Shown piece by piece: positions 45,712-56,599 of a stretch of 64,000 bases of DNA; the first letter of the stretch is position 1, and each line of letters opens with the position of its first letter. The position numbers and the translations under genes are program-made. The DNA is from Gymnopilus junonius (Eukaryota > Basidiomycota > Agaricomycetes > Agaricales > Galerinaceae). The stretch covers positions 58,610 through 122,609 of the forward strand of contig JADNYJ010000124.1 in the NCBI GenBank assembly GCA_015501075.1, written 5' to 3'. The notes beneath the pieces are model-generated. The model was not told where the DNA came from, made no database searches, and was given only the letters and a program-made list of their open reading frames with translations.

Positions 45712-46758
45712 CCTGTCGGGAGAATTGCGGGAAAAAGGGGGTAAGGTTTGAAAAGGTAGCAAGAATAGGTTTTCGGGTGTTAGAGGTCGAAAAAAAAACA
45801 GTTGGAGGCTGAGAAATGAGTTTTTTCCGCGCCAGAATCAGATCCCGGGCGATGGGGAGAAGCGCACCCTATCGCACGCTCTTAAATCGTTGTTTGTACA
45901 TCTTAGGTACAAACGGCGGGAGCTTCTGATTCTGACGCTTTGACGTTATCTTATCCGATAATGAGCTTGCGCTCGTTCCTCACGCTTGCTCATCGCGGAA
46001 TGAAGGATCATACCACGAGGCCATAGCCAAGAGTAGCTGAAACTCGGAATGTGCGCCAAGGAGTGAGGACGAAGGAATTTCTGGTGGTGGGGACATGTGA
46101 TCATTTTTTTTTGGGGGGGGTACTGCGCCAGTCAAAGCAAAGTCGGAGTCGAAGTTGATTGGAGGAGGACCTTGATAGTCGCGACCGGGGACCCTGAGAA
46201 ATCGGAAGGACAGGAATTCTCCGAAAAGAAAAGATGTTGTGACCACGATGCTAAGCTCAGAACAGATGTATGATGATAGGGGAAAAAGACCAGGTGGGTA
46301 CTCATGGAATCGAGAAGATGGCGTTGGAAGAAGAACGTTCCTGACTGCGAGGGTTCGAACGTTCGAGAAGAGAAGGAGGTTAGGCTAGAGAAAACCCGAT
46401 GCCGATCCCGCGTCTATCCTGAAGAGAAAAGGCAGAGGTGTAACTGTAAGGATCAGGCTTGCAGTTCATACGTTCAACAATCTGATATGACGGAATAGTG
46501 TCACGCTATAACGCACCTTTCAAAATATTGGAACTGCGCCAGATCTGATCCGGGATATTCAGTTGGAAAGAGGGTCCATTGAATCCGAAAAGCGGGATGA
46601 CTGAGTGAGTGGCACCCTCAAATGGCGACCCAAGCCGACCTCAGCCGTTTGGGCTAAAACAGATCCCCTGACTCGACCAGTGACCACTACCACTACCACC
46701 ACCACCACCATCGCGCCTTCCGCCCACATCCATATCCCTGCCTCCCTTCAGCAGCACC
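45712..46758. other. DIRS upstream flank and intergenic sequence
   Basis: 45712-45960 may include the DIRS end and has a small palindrome (TTTGTAC/GTACAAA, 45893-45913). The rest is without a supportable gene; an 88-codon minus frame at 45980-46246 has no recognisable similarity. A CCA/CCAC microsatellite lies near 46685-46712. Confidence 0.35.
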
Positions 46759-46956
46759 ATGTCATCAGACCGCCGCACCTCTCCTTCACCGTCGCACCGA
46801 CACTCCTTATCCAGCAAGATCCACGCCCTCGGAGCTAAACTGAGCCGGACGCTGACGCACAGCAGCAATGCCGACGCTGCAGACACGACCACAGATGACG
46901 AAGGACTGGGAGGAGAAGAGACGGATTCGTTGACGCCTATCATTTCCAGAACGGGT
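46759..46956 (+). CDS. possible short exon of an unknown protein
   Basis: ATG at 46759 opens a Ser/Arg/Thr-rich reading (SSDRRTSPSPSHRHSLSSKIHALGAKLSRTLTHSSN) and ends at a good donor (GGGTGAGTGG) near 46956. No next exon was identified, because the DUF3602 gene that follows has its own TATA box. It may be a truncated gene or a chance frame. Confidence 0.35.
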
Positions 46957-47359
46957 GAGTGGGTCCCCCTTAGGTTCGGTGGCGGTGGTTGCTGGTTCAA
47001 AGGGGTGCGGGGAAGATAAGAGATAAGAAAAGTTTTCCGTGCGTGGGCTGCCGCCGGGTTCTTTCTTATCTTTTGAGTTTTTCTTATCTCTGTCCTTTGC
47101 TCTTGTTCTTTCCTTATCTCACCCCTCATCGACATCCTGCGCCGTTTTCCTGTCCTGTCATACGCCCAGTACAGTGTGACTGCACGCCAAGCACGCTGCC
47201 ATGTCCACAGTCCAGACCTAGAGTGCCAGTCGAGCCCCAGCTGACCGTGCCACTGATCCTTGTCACGAACGGCGTCGCGATCTGGCTCTCATTCGAGAAC
47301 CACGTCATTTTATCATTATCTCTCCCCCCTGGGACCTGGAAGCGGTGTCGATAAGGCTC

Positions 47360-47366
47360 TATAAAG
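47360..47366 (+). promoter_or_regulatory. TATA box of the DUF3602 gene
   Basis: TATAAAG, 76 bases before the ATG at 47442, with a pyrimidine-rich stretch (TTTTCTTCTCCC) just downstream. The position suits a core promoter. Confidence 0.6.
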
Positions 47367-47441
47367 TCACCCCGCCGTCCACTTTTCTTCTCCCTGACTG
47401 CTTTCCTTCATCTTACTCATACACACCATTCCCTTCTCCCA

Positions 47442-48541
47442 ATGCCAGACGTCGAACGCTCCCAATCTCGTGGCCGTGAACCTTTCGTGCGTCTTCCCCC
47501 TCCCCACCCTCCCCTCCCCTAAGCTAACCTTCCCACCCCCCTCTCCCATCCCAGCACTCCACCGGCCGCGGCGGAATAGGCAACATCCGCCTCTCCTCCG
47601 CCTCGCGCGACACACGCCCCAGCACCGGACCCGACGACTTCTCCATCACCCGCGGCCGCGAGCCCATCCCCCACCAACACCAGCAGCTGAACCAAGCTTT
47701 CTCTACCGGCCGCGGGGGCGCTGGCAACCTCCGCTCTCCCTCCCGCGATCCACATGCGCCCACGACGACTGCGATCGCGGAGGCCGACGCGGCGGAGCAG
47801 GAGGTCATTAGGGAGTACGTCGCGGCGCATGAGGGTACTGTGGTATGTCCATCCTCCTCTTGTGTGTTCAGGTTCAGGTTCAGTGGGTAACTGGTTCTGA
47901 TGGTTTTGTTTTCTTCTTCTTCTTCTTCTTTTTTTTTTTTTTTTTTTTTTTTGCTTCGATAGCATTCGAGTGGTCGTGGTGGATTAGGCAATATCACCCG
48001 ATCGCGCTCACGCGATCCAGCAGCTAGCCCTGGGCGTAATAATCCCAAGCACGCCACTGACCACATCTACTCCACCGGACGCGGCGGCGCTGGGAACGTC
48101 AGACACAGCGAGGCGTCGGAGAATTTCGCAGAGGAGTTGGATGAGGAGGAGAGGAGGAAGGTCGGGCATCCTCTTAGTGCGGTGTACGTTCCTTTTCTTT
48201 TCTTTTGTTTTTGTTTTTCTTTATTTTCCTCTTTTCCACTTCCTTGCGTCTCTTTCCACATTTTCTTGGCCCCTTCCACTCCACGTTTTTCTTAGTCCCC
48301 CTTCCACGTCAACTTTTGTTCTTACATAACTCTTTTTTTTTTTTTCCTTGGCAGACACTCCACCGGAAGAGGAGGTTCCGCAAACCTCACCACCACACAC
48401 GAACCCCCCATCGAACATCACCCTCACCCTCACCCTCACCCTCCTCAGCATACTGCCGAACAACCGGAATTCGAGTCCACGGGACGTGGGGGGCTGGGGA
48501 ATATAGTTCTTGAGCGGTCTTTGTCGCGCACGCGGAGTTGA
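47442..48541 (+). CDS. DUF3602 protein with six STGRGG-type repeats
   Basis: Four exons, 47442-47486, 47555-47842, 47963-48183 and 48355-48541, all with GT-AG introns and matching phases; 246 residues. The six repeat cores are HSTGRGGIGNI, FSTGRGGAGNL, HSSGRGGLGNI, YSTGRGGAGNV, HSTGRGGSANL and ESTGRGGLGNI, the signature of fungal DUF3602. The yeast member Par32/Amu1, as I recall, is controlled by TORC1 and inhibits ammonium transporters. Each intron lies directly before an HS[TS]GRGG repeat, so exons match repeat modules. The region between repeats is Arg/Ser/Glu-rich and likely disordered. It looks intact. An intracellular regulatory role is inferred from the yeast relative. Confidence 0.88.
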
Positions 48542-48704
48542 GGTGGGGTTGGGAGGGGGGTTGGGGGGTGGGGGGGAGGGGGGTTGATTGGGGTTTGAAT
48601 GATTCTGGGATTTGGGGATTTGGGGATTTAGGGATTCGAAGGATGAAAGATCGAGTTGAGTCGAGTTGAGGACGCAGGAATGACTAACTAGTACGATGGA
48701 CTTT

Positions 48705-48812
48705 TTTTTTTCTCCTGAGCGTACTTGGATCTTGGAACTATCCCGTTCTTTTTCTGAGTTAGACGAAATACACAGATACAGTGGTTGATGAAGGAGTTAA
48801 ACTTTAAAATAA
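48705..48812. repeat. direct-repeat partner of 34430-34560
   Basis: TACTTGGATCTTGGAACTAT and GTGGTTGATGAAGGAGTTAAA are shared with 34.43-34.56 kb in the same orientation, next to the inverted ~0.9 kb element. Confidence 0.6.
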
Positions 48813-49748
48813 GTAAAAGGATCTACTTATATGTAACATAGCTTACCACACCTTCTATTCTTTCTTTCTTTCTTTCAAAGGTTCTGGTGAATACGAAAAT
48901 CTCAGTTTGAAACTAATAGCACGAAATCTCACGATATGGTATGTATGAATAATGTGATAGAAACTCAGACTATGTAACGTACACGAACAGGAATTTCTCT
49001 GAACGTTGCTCTTGAATTTAAAGCTTGAAGCTTGAAGCTTGACCAGCAATGTCGGCCTATCCAAAGTTAGTCCAAGTTTTGTATCTTACCATTTCACTAT
49101 TTTACTTGATATGTTAATATGTAGTACATACTATTACTATTACTAGTGCTTCGTCGCCGAGAATGAAGTTGAAGACTCAAATTCGCCTCTGGAGTGTTAT
49201 ACCACTAATACTGCTGATCATTTTAACTTGTTCTGCCTTTTTTTCTTTCTTTTCGACTTGTTTTCAACTGTCGACTTGTTTTCAACTGTCGACTTGTTTT
49301 CAACTGTCGACTTATTTTCAACTGTCGACTTGTCCGGATCAGTAGCATTATACTGTATCTTCAATATACTCCAAGTAATCTTACTCAGACTGGTCACTGA
49401 AGGGATCCATGAAATGGTTGAACGTCACGCAAGTCGTATACCTGGCTCTCTGTTTCATTGTCAATCGACACACTCCTCTAGCAGTCCAGAATCCGCCAGA
49501 GTGTGTACGTATATGTACCTTGCATTTCGCAGTCCTGTCATCCTCATCCTCGTACACCCTTCCTCTCAAGAAGAACACAAATCGCTACATCATTCTAAGA
49601 GGCAAGGTTAAGGCTGCACTGTATCTCCCATTTCCGGACTCAAAACCTCGAGTAGCAAGACTTCTGGACAGTCGGAGTCTTTGAACTACTGAGGTCGCAA
49701 TATGTACGTGCACAGTGGCGTGTACTAGACATATGGTAAGTTCCCATT
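48810..49748. repeat. inverted-repeat family member, copy 2 (~0.9 kb)
   Basis: This is the reverse complement of 33270-34160, with the same landmarks (TTTGAAGCTT/AAGCTTGAAGCTTGA, TACTATTACTATTACTAG, TCCTCGTACACCCTTCCTC, TATGGTAAGTTCCC at the right border). It differs mainly by small indels and by an expanded minisatellite. No long ORF. Possible terminal matches are AGCTTACCACA and AACTTACCATA. Confidence 0.7.
49254..49333 (+). repeat. 18-bp minisatellite inside the inverted repeat
   Basis: CGACTTGTTTTCAACTGT occurs four times in full (starting 49254, 49272, 49290, 49308) plus the start of a fifth. The paired copy near 33.7 kb has only about one unit, so the array expanded after the two copies separated. 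Confidence 0.85.
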
Positions 49749-50273
49749 TACACACCGGGAGTTTACATATTTAAAGGGACTTTAAATTTGTTTCAAAAAT
49801 CATATTAAGAATTTCAAATATGAAATATCTGAGAATGTATTTCGGCACATCAAATGCCAGAAAACATGTAGAAAATCATGATATTTTAAATATTTTGTAT
49901 CCTGTAAAGATTCTGAAATATTAAATGCTGAATCATATTTAAGGTCACTTTGAATGAAATTCTACATTTCAAATACTATTTTGTTAGCTCAACATTTGAG
50001 TATTTGAAATGTAAAAATTTTCTGCATGACCAAAAGGATTTGATATGCTAGAGAACCTGCAAGATTTCCACTTATATGAAATGCTTGATAAAATTTTCAA
50101 GAAACTGGCATCATTTGAAAGATTTTAAATCTAAAAAAAATCTGCAGTAGTTGCCCATTCATTGCCCGCTCACTGCCCGCTCACTGCCTGCTCATTGCCC
50201 ACTTAATAGCTACTTGTCGACCACTGAGAATTCAATATAAGATCAAGAAAAGTATATTATACATGGAAAATGC
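49749..50273. other. AT-rich spacer with a short tandem repeat
   Basis: 49750-50150 is strongly AT-rich and non-coding. 50152-50205 has a decayed ~10-12 bp tandem repeat (GCCCGCTCACT-like, four units) just downstream of the 913-aa gene. No gene seen. Confidence 0.5.
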
Positions 50274-53132
50274 CTAATGAGTAAGTGAATATGCGAGTGG
50301 TGAATGAAGGTAGGAAAGAGTAGCATTATTCATTCGAGTCATAAGTATAGGGGATTTCCTACTCATCCTGAGTGCATGTCGCCATTCTGTCCCACTAAGA
50401 GGTTGTGCTTCACCAGAGAGTATGAGGTTACGTCTCTTGGTAAACCATTTCTCACATTCCTCAGTCCAAAAATCAACACTAAGTCCACCAACATCCCAAG
50501 AGTTTGCCCTAGGGTACCAGGATTTAGTAGAAGTTTGATCTATTATGAATGAATATCAAATACAACTTGTGTATAAAGGTAGATTATACGTACCACCTTT
50601 CCCCGTGTCCACCAGGTAAGTACCAGAAATGAGATCCAAAATCTCCTCTGAAAGGATGTCATCAACCATGGCCCCAGATTCACCTGTAAAGACACCTTGG
50701 TTCCCATCAAGTGCATCTTGAGATGGTCCTGCAAAGACAACTGAATCTGGCAATGTCTCCCTTGCTAACCGAGCAATAATCCCCCTATAGCATAAGGCAC
50801 GGCGACCTTCAGGTCTAGCAACAAGAAGAGCATCACGGGCTGCCTCATAGCTAGCATAGTCAGCAAGGTCAAAAACATAAGTTGACCCACGGTGACCAAG
50901 GAGAGGAGGTATAGTTTGTTTCGAAGAAGGTGCACGGAAGGACATGTGAGTCGGTAAAGAAAATGGGGCAAGGGTACGAAATGGGATACCATGTTCGATA
51001 AGAAATTCCACAGCATCAATTTCAGATGGACCCAAACCACGACGAATACATTCCAGAGCTAGCATTGGGGAGAGCGCAATGTACCATAATCCTGCTGTGT
51101 GTTGTCGGGGACGCAAGAGGAACATCGTGAATGCTCCAAATTGGCTGACCTCAATTCTGAAGGGGGTATCATCGAGGTACTTCAAAGCATCACTGTTCTC
51201 TGGACTGAGGTCCCAGTACTTTCCAGGGACATCACGTAATGGATGCCTTTCAGCATTCTCAAGAGCGAATAAGAAATCGGCAATTGCAGGCTGTTTGTTT
51301 TCTGAACCAAAAAGTCCTTGTCCACCGACTGAGTGACATGCCTTGGACCAATTTGCTGCGTATGAATTTATGATATGAGGATGGGATGTTGGTAGGCCAG
51401 TGTAGGGATTCTCATCCAGCTTGTAACCGAACCGGTAGTACATGTAGTCAGCAAATGTGTCCTGGTCAGGGATAGACTGAACAGTTGATGCCAGGGGAAT
51501 CCAAGCGAGGATATCTTTCCTTGAAGCAGCAAACAAATCAAGGCTGCTATCGTCGTCAAATTGGGCAATGTCCTCAGTGGGCGATGTTGCCCGGAAAGCT
51601 GATTTCGAAAGTGGGCCAGACATAAATGCCAGAGAACGACTCTCATCAACAGCCATGTCAACATCAAGTGACAGGGGCAATGAAGAAATTGGATGCTTAT
51701 TAATAATGATGTGAGAATGACCAGCAGCAACTTGAGTGTTCGATCCTGAGGGCAGTGACAACAGAGGAGCATTTGAAGGAGAACAGTTGGTGGTGTCCTC
51801 ATACTCGTCTTCTGATTCTGGTTCAGGTTGGTCACTTTTGAATGTGTCTTCGCCTTCCTCAGGGTCGAAGCTCCACTCTGAGCAGCAGTCCCACTGATTT
51901 GAAAATGAGTCGTAGAATTTTTCATCATTTGGTATTTTCCCCCAGTCCTGCTCTACTGCTCCGCGTGTCATCACCTTTCTGATACGTATATCCGAATCAT
52001 CGATCTTCTCCCAGACGAAAACAGTGGGTCCTCGTTTTCCTGGAGTGGGCTTACTTGCCTGCTTCCTTGCTCTCTCCAGGCGCTTAGTCCTTGCGGCATG
52101 AGTCTCATGCTTTCTCTTGTGTGCGCGGTCCTCTTTGCGCCGTTGAAAATAGGCACGCATTGTTTCTCCTGGCTGCTGGCCACTGTTAGACTGAACGGGA
52201 GGGAAAGGAGATCGAGATTGCGAGGAATTCGTGAGCTGGTGATGTGAATGTGATGTGAAGCTGGGCAAATTGCGGTGCTCAGAAAGTTTTGGAACAAACG
52301 ATCGAGCCCACAATGGAGTGACATTATTGAATGGAGGCTGTCCCCAATAAAGCCACAGAGGAATCGCAGATTCAAGCATGGGTGGTACCAATGAGACCCA
52401 TGCACAGGATGCCATATCGACAATACACCCCAACCTGCCAATCCAGGGATTTAAGAATGGCTCAATGCATTTGACCCATTCTGGGTGGACATGAATTCCG
52501 GCAGCATTGAAAATATCGTCCAAGGGCCGAGGCTGTCGACGTGAGGGATCAACCCTGCAGAGATCGACAAGAAAAACCAAATAGCTCATGAAAGTCACGA
52601 AGCCATCGATGGATTGTCTGATCGCTATATGGGCAGCTGCCTGGCTCTGATGGACTGTGAAATATCCGTAAGACCCAGGCTTCTTGGGTTCAGTCCAAAG
52701 GTCCTGGTACTGAGGCGATGAATTCAGTAGGTATCTGGACAAGTAGTTGGCGGCACGGCGGGTAGTCTGCTCAAAATTCTTCCATGTTTTCTGCACTTCA
52801 CGAGGAAGGTGCCACCCATTTTTATCATGTACAATGTCCATATGTTCTACAGGGGTGGAAAACCATGCCTTGAAAGGGCCAACGAATGGAGTGGAGGGGA
52901 TATATGCAAGATAAGGGCGTAGGTTTAGTGACCAACGATAGTTCCGAAGTTCCGAAGGACCAGTCGGAATTTGAGCCGGATGGAGTTCTGGGGGTTGATG
53001 CGCAGAATTAGGAGATACGAAATAGCGGTCGCCGTCGCGGAATTGTGTGGGCTGTGACAAGAAAGCTGTGAGCAGGCAAAATGTCAGTACTGTTGAAACA
53101 GAAAAACCTGCGAGGTATTAATACATACCCAT
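50274..53132 (-). CDS. 913-aa protein of an Agaricomycete multicopy family
   Basis: Exons 53132-53129 (a 4-base start exon, inferred), 53065-50594 and 50539-50274; introns of 63 and 54 bp close the frame and the last exon extends the protein by 87 residues. Recognisable segments are PLWLYWGQPPF (~residue 240), a basic stretch (RRKEDRAHKRKHETHAARTKR, ~315), VFVWEKIDD followed by IRIRKVMTR and KFYDSFSNQWDCCSEW (~350-400), an acidic Asp/Glu-rich linker, and a C-terminus with KSWYPRANSWDVGGL and WTEECEKWFTKR. As I remember, agaricomycete genomes hold many copies of this family, with no known domain. The gene looks intact, which argues for selection. A link to a mobile element is possible but unproven. 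Confidence 0.8.
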
Positions 53133-53190
53133 GAATAGGAAGAAGGAATGTGCTTCAAGAGCGATTCAAGAGGGATACTTGGGAAGAGCA

Positions 53191-53338
53191 GCTTTGCCGT
53201 TTGAAAACTTGCAAAGTACACGATGAATCGAGGTTCGAGAATGAGCTTTGCCGTTTGAAAAACTTGCAAAGCTCAAGGATTGCAAAGTGCAGGATGGATT
53301 GAGAACGAGCTTTGCCGTTTGAAAAACTTGCAAAGCTC
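53191..53338 (-). promoter_or_regulatory. three palindromic motifs before the 913-aa gene
   Basis: GAGCTTTGC, a 14-base AT-rich spacer (CGTTTGAAAAACTT) and GCAAAGCTC form a 32-bp hairpin-capable motif. Full copies lie at 53243-53274 and 53307-53338, and a shortened copy at 53191-53216. They sit 60-210 bases upstream of the start on the minus strand, spaced 52-64 bases apart. Half-site remnants (GCAAAGTGC, 53282-53290) lie between them. Conservation in position suggests binding sites for a dimeric regulator; the function is inferred. Confidence 0.7.
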
Positions 53339-53850
53339 TCGGATACCTATAGTAATGAATGGTGAAAAAATCTGGAAGACATTAGTTTTCAACGCCGAAG
53401 ACAAACTGAAGAGGAATGTTTTGATAATACTCACCTAGTAGAAAGACCGAATTTGCTGATTTCGGGGGATGAAACCACTCAAGATTGCTTGGGCGAAGAA
53501 AAAGATATATTGTGGCAGATGTCGATAAGAGGTGGGGCGAGGGTAAGATGTTTGATATTTGCTGATGGCGATGGGTGGGCGATGAACTTGGCGATGACGA
53601 TGAAAGGTGATAGGCGTTGTTTGTTTGTGATGAGTGACTAGTGAGTGAGTGACCCATTGACAAGATTCGGACCGGATTCCTATGCTCTCCCTTCACTTCC
53701 GACTCCCTTCACTCTATCCTCCCTCTTCAAGGTCTCGGACGCCTACGACGAGTTCCTGCGGTTTTTCTGATGGGATATCACGACGATAAGAAGGTATTTT
53801 TTCTTCTTTTATCGCGATGCGATATATTTCGCTAATCACTTACCTTCAGG
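53339..53850. other. spacer, no firm gene
   Basis: Holds the far upstream part of the 913-aa gene and, at 53725-53795, a short coding-like piece (VSDAYDEFLRFF) that may belong to the Ser/Pro-rich gene continued at 54041. No more can be said. Confidence 0.35.
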
Positions 53851-53851
53851 T

Positions 53852-56240
53852 TCATAGTCCTCCACAAGACAAAGGAAACCGCTGAGGCTTGTCTCGATAC
53901 CATCGTCAACACCGCCGTCGTCACTGTCCCGCCCTACTTCAACGACTCCAGCTATTTTTTCTGCCCTTGTACGTCAAGCACTCGCTTGAACATTTGAGCG
54001 GTGAAGGATTTACGCTGATCTTGTCCTTTGTTCAGGAGCGATGCTCAATCATCCAGCCAGGGAAGCTTCGCCTTCGCCTTCTCTTCGTGAAAGGCCTCGA
54101 GCTTTGAAGGCACAATCCATGCCAATGGTCCCATCAGCGGCCTCCTTTCCCGTCCAGCCGACAGTGCAGACTCAACAACAACCGAGTCCGACTATACCCA
54201 ACATCGGTGTAAGGCGGTCAGCACCTCCCGGCCAAGTCACCAGGCTTCTACCTACACCTCCACATCCAAATCCAGCGAGCTATCCAGACGATCGCCGCCT
54301 GTCTCCTCCACCAGGTCCACAGCAGCCTCACAGTCAGTCCAACGTCAATTCACATTATGCACAACCTCCACTCCGCGCCCCCACCGCTGGGCATCCTAAC
54401 AAATTCCAAGAATTGGAGTCGCAGATGACTCAGGAGTTCTTTGCCGACATCGATCGTGCCGCTGAACAGCAGCAAGCTCAGTATCAGTCGAATCAACAGC
54501 CCCATTCTTATCCACTCCCTGCTCGTTCTGAGTCTCCAATACCAAGCAAGGCTCCCGCTGTCAATAGAGCCCGAGCTTCTGGCGAGAGATCCAGTTCTCT
54601 GAATCCCGAGAATGCGCAACGAGGCCGACGCGAGCAGTTGGTAGCTCGGGAAAGCCCAAAGACTCAAAGCCGTCAGCCCGCCTCTCCGATCGTCCAATCA
54701 ATCCCTCAAGGCCAGTCGCATTCACCAGCACGGCGCATGTCTCCGATTCAACACTCTCCCCTTGTGATGGCAGAACCCCATCCAGCCAGCTATCTTGCCC
54801 AGTACAATGCTCGCGAGGCTGCAGCTGCTCCCCCCTGCGCCGGGTCCTAATCAATCGCTGCTCACGCCCCAGATCGTTCTCTCCCCTTCCAAGAGGAGGA
54901 CGAGGTTGGCTCCAAAAATGGCAATGGTGTCAGTGGCGGCAACACTTAGCAAATGAAAGAAGGGATCGCCGAAGAAGCATTTCATCCCTCATCGCCACTC
55001 TTCAACGTCCTCCGTATCATCAACGAGCCTACTTCACTGCCATCGCCTACGGTCTCAACTCTCTCCTCTAACCCTCGTGCCGTTCGTCATGTCTGCACCA
55101 AGCGTGCCATGTACCCTTTCTTCCGCACCCAGACCTCAAGTGAAATCGACTCTCTCTTCCAGGGTGTCGACTTCAACACTCCTCACCCGTGTTTGTTTCG
55201 AAGAGCTTTGCAGAATCTCTTCCGCAGCACTCTCGAGGCCGTTGAGGAGGTCCTCCGTAACTTCAAGACCAACAAGGGTGATTGTCTTGGTCGGCGGTTC
55301 CACTCGTATCCCCCTTATCATCAAGCTCATCTTCGATTTCCTCAACGGCAAGGAGCCCAACAAAAGCATCAACCCAGATGAGGCCGTCCTACGGTGCTGC
55401 TGTCCAGGCTGCTGTTCTCTCTGATGGCACCTCCGAGAAGACCCAGCGCCTGCTCCTCCTCGATGTTGCTCCTCTTTCCCTCGGTATCGAGACTGCGGGC
55501 TGTCATGACTCCTCTCATCAAGCGTAATACTACCGTCCCCACCAAGAAGTCTGAGATTTTCTCCACCTACTCCGACAACCAATCCGGTATCCTTATCCAA
55601 GTCTACGAGGGCGAGCGTGCTCACACAAAGGACAACAACCTGCTCGGCAAGTTCGAGCTGTCCGTTATTCCTCCCGCTCCTTGTGGTGTTCCTCAAATCG
55701 AGGTCACCTTTGATATTGACGCCAACGGTATCTTGAACGTCTCTGCATCCGACAACACTACGGGCAAGTCCAACCGCATTACCATGATTAAAGACAAGGG
55801 CTCGTCTCTTGAAAGAGGAGATTGAGCATATGGTTGAGGAGACCGAGAAATACAAGAGTACATTACGTCTCTTATTGTCACCTTTGGAATAACAAGCTGA
55901 ATCTTTTTTTTAGCCGAGGACGAAGCCGCTGCGGCGAGAATCACTGCCAAGAATGCTTTGGAGTCGTATGCCTACAACCTCCGCAACTCGTTGACCGACG
56001 AGAAGCTTGCAGGCAAAGTCGAACCCGCCAACAAGTCCAAGTTCGAGTCTCACATCAACGAGACCATCTCCTGGTTCGACAACTCACAGCTCGGGGCGGT
56101 CGCTAGGTATGTTTCCTCCTTACCTTTGTCATAATCTGTCCTTACTGATTCGCTTTTTTCTCTAGCCCCATCATGCAAACTCTGCGGTGCTGGGCCGGTG
56201 CTCCAGGCGGTTTCCTCGGCGGTGCTCCCGGTGGTGCTCG
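53852..56240 (+). pseudogene. HSP70 pseudogene, mosaic and frameshifted
   Basis: Pieces of a cytosolic HSP70 appear in order but in different frames: KTKETAEACLDTIVNTAVVTV (53870-53940), VLRIINEPT (~55010), EIDSLFQGVDFNT (~55145), [13 protein letters not shown] with [15 protein letters not shown] (~55280-55390), [19 protein letters not shown] (~55395), [20 protein letters not shown] to [20 protein letters not shown] (55505-55765), [21 protein letters not shown] (~55920) and a GAPGGF-type Gly-rich end (~56190-56240). Introns are still visible (~55860-55914 and 56108-56165), so the copy arose by DNA duplication, not retrotransposition. A foreign ~1 kb block (54.0-54.95 kb) interrupts it. Confidence 0.85.
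54041..54850 (+). pseudogene. Ser/Pro/Gln-rich fragment inside the HSP70 pseudogene
   Basis: A 269-codon frame rich in Pro, Ser, Gln, Arg and Ala (for example ALKAQSMPMVPSAASFPVQP and NKFQELESQMTQEFFADIDR). It starts just after an acceptor-like TTGTTCAG (~54035). It is unlike HSP70 and separates the HSP70 NAD-binding part from the rest. No family is recognised; probably a captured exon of a disordered regulatory protein. Confidence 0.5.
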
Positions 56241-56599
56241 GTCAACTAAACCCTTCGCTCGCCTGGTTACACTTTACTTGTTTTCATGTTTCACTCATCG
56301 CATTCACGACTACGCCTCGCAATGTAACGATGGCATAGATTCGACTACAATCATCATTTTCATTATTTCTTTACACCTTAGTACATAGCTCCTTGATGTT
56401 TTATAATAGTATAATATATCAAGAAAAAAATGCTGAAATATATTGGAAAATGAAGAGCAGGCTCAGGGCATCTGACTGTCATTTATTTGCAAGAGGGGCC
56501 GATGACAAATAGTCCCAACGGGGAGGACTCTCATCTCCGTCTTCATCCCACTCATCCGCTCGGTTCATGTAGATTGCTATTACTCATCCGAGCGGCAGC

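Noticed and set aside
45893..45913. Palindrome TTTGTAC...GTACAAA as a possible DIRS end or operator.
   Set aside because: It is a single short palindrome with no partner at the other side of the element; chance cannot be excluded.
49254..49333. Regularly repeated 18-bp units that resemble a CRISPR array.
   Set aside because: Units are directly adjacent without unique spacers and the genome is eukaryotic; it is a minisatellite.
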